Below are positions 63,280-64,000 of a stretch of DNA of 64,000 nucleotides, in pieces. The notes beneath the pieces are model-generated. The model saw nothing but the letters and a program-made list of their open reading frames with translations. It was not told the DNA's origin and did no database searches. How positions within the stretch are numbered: position 1 is the stretch's first letter; every line of letters starts with the position of its first letter. The stretch comes from Proteiniphilum sp. X52 (GTDB lineage: Bacteria > Bacteroidota > Bacteroidia > Bacteroidales > Dysgonomonadaceae). The translations under genes were made by a program, and so were the position numbers. The stretch covers positions 124,001-188,000 of the forward strand of contig NZ_RDSD01000005.1 in NCBI RefSeq assembly GCF_003712195.1, in the 5' to 3' direction.

Positions 63280-64000
63280 TCACAACCGATTCAATTTTAT
63301 AAAACCTCTTATTAATTCTTGACAATATGTATTTAATCCAATTACATCTGCTCCTATGCTTATGAACTGATATCCCATATCTATCAGCTTGCCGGCATTA
63401 TCGAGATTTCCTGTTGTAGCAGCAAATTTTCCGTATTTTCGGGCAACTTCCGCTACACGTTTCCGAGTTTCCATTAGCAGAGGATGCTCCCACTGTCCCG
63501 GTGCGCCAATCCCCTGGCTAAAATCTCCGGGTCCGAAAAACAACATATCATATCCTTCAAGCGATGCTATGGCTTCTAAATCATCCAACGGTTCGGGATC
63601 TTCTATTTGCAAAGCAATGAATCGCTGTTCATTGGCTTTTTTCAGGTACTCACAAAAATCCATGGCAGAATATGCTCCGTCTGCATTTCCACCGTCAATG
63701 GAACGGCGTCCAATAGGATGAAACCGAGTGAAGTAAACCACTCTTTTTGCATCTTCCAAGTTCATGATATGCGGTACTAAAATTCCGGTTGCATCCAATT
63801 CCAACGGTTTGATATAGTCACTGTAACTTCCGCGCGAAACACGCACCATAATATCCACATCGTGTGATTTTGCCGCCCAGTTCTGTGCTTTTATATCTGC
63901 CCAGTCCTGCACCACGTGCTCTCTGTCCAACCAGAGACAGTCAAATCCTGACATAGCTGCTATCTCGGCAATTTCCCCGCCAGGTAGATTCAATTTAAAG
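63280..64000 (-). CDS. HpcH/HpaI-family aldolase (N-terminus off the window)
   Basis: The frame is open to the window edge; about 240 residues are visible. Class II pyruvate aldolase motifs: GFDCLWLDREHVVQDW, GILVPHIMNLEDAKRVV, FIALQIEDPEPLDDLEAI, MLFFGPGDFSQGIGAPGQW. Enzymes of this family cleave 2-keto-3-deoxy sugar acids or related compounds into pyruvate and an aldehyde. As first visible gene of the operon it would supply the last cleavage, with the TIM/SIS/kinase acting on the other half. A truncated true start lies upstream; any internal TTG is not meaningful. Confidence 0.93.
   Translation of the reverse strand, partial: FKLNLPGGEIAEIAAMSGFDCLWLDREHVVQDWADIKAQNWAAKSHDVDIMVRVSRGSYSDYIKPLELDATGILVPHIMNLEDAKRVVYFTRFHPIGRRSIDGGNADGAYSAMDFCEYLKKANEQRFIALQIEDPEPLDDLEAIASLEGYDMLFFGPGDFSQGIGAPGQWEHPLLMETRKRVAEVARKYGKFAATTGNLDNAGKLIDMGYQFISIGADVIGLNTYCQELIRGFIKLNRL

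Overview
The window reads as Bacteroidota, most likely order Bacteroidales and perhaps the Dysgonomonadaceae/Porphyromonadaceae side (inference from gene content, no 16S present). Support comes from SusC/SusD, BACON, NigD-like, DUF4249 and DUF4296 proteins. Many starts also carry a Bacteroidetes-type promoter (TTG, 19-20 nt spacer, TAnnTTTG) instead of a strong Shine-Dalgarno.

Left edge (1-5.4 kb, minus strand): a truncated fucose-type sugar MFS transporter, the C-terminal half of a BadF/GlcNAc-kinase-like protein, a ceramidase-fold lipoprotein carrying an inserted propeller-like region, and a Tat-exported DegT-type PLP enzyme whose stop overlaps the ceramidase start (ATGA). A DeoR regulator, ribF and mltG follow. 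At 8.66-10.5 kb a tRNA-Ser is followed by a 1.75-kb segment bounded by a 24-bp copy of the tRNA 3' end. It holds one DUF4143 ATPase and a perfect 19-bp inverted repeat. Next come an outer-membrane/anti-sigma-like gene with a decayed ECF sigma gene, a NigD-like lipoprotein, a short unit with its own promoter, a 48-codon ORF and a terminator, and an aspartate-type aminotransferase.

15-28 kb (minus strand): a SusC/SusD locus that encodes phosphoesterases, not glycoside hydrolases. From promoter-proximal to distal: IPT/NHL lipoprotein, SusC, SusD, DUF1735/DUF4361, BACON-LamG, BACON-GDPD, PAP-like metallophosphoesterase, EEP-family phosphodiesterase. I infer uptake and breakdown of a phosphodiester-containing substrate. 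Beside it lies a small divergent HTH regulator pair around a symmetric operator-promoter, then a second DUF4143 ATPase with 33-bp tandem repeats.

30-48 kb (mostly plus strand): housekeeping genes: ileS, a DksA/TraR-like gene, lspA, a DUF4296 lipoprotein, ppdK, a SurA-like isomerase, an OstA/LptA-like protein, a 69-bp tandem repeat whose copies each contain a consensus promoter, mutL, an aldo/keto reductase, a Rieske-like lipoprotein, an antiporter, and tRNA-Gly/tRNA-Leu with a duplicated tRNA-Gly 5' half.

48.5-52.3 kb: a BACON lipoprotein, TonB-dependent receptor and DUF4249 lipoprotein form a small uptake operon, followed by a DHOD-like flavoprotein.

53.6-64 kb (minus strand): an eleven-gene, nearly gapless catabolic operon: HpaI-type aldolase, aldo/keto reductase, Gfo/Idh/MocA, SDR, NagA, NagB-like, cytoplasmic ceramidase-fold hydrolase, FGGY kinase, SIS isomerase, TIM-family isomerase, YjbQ. 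The NagB-like and SDR proteins have substitutions at catalytic positions. The combination does not match a pathway I know and is the best candidate here for an undescribed system, probably degradation of an unusual N-acyl amino sugar.
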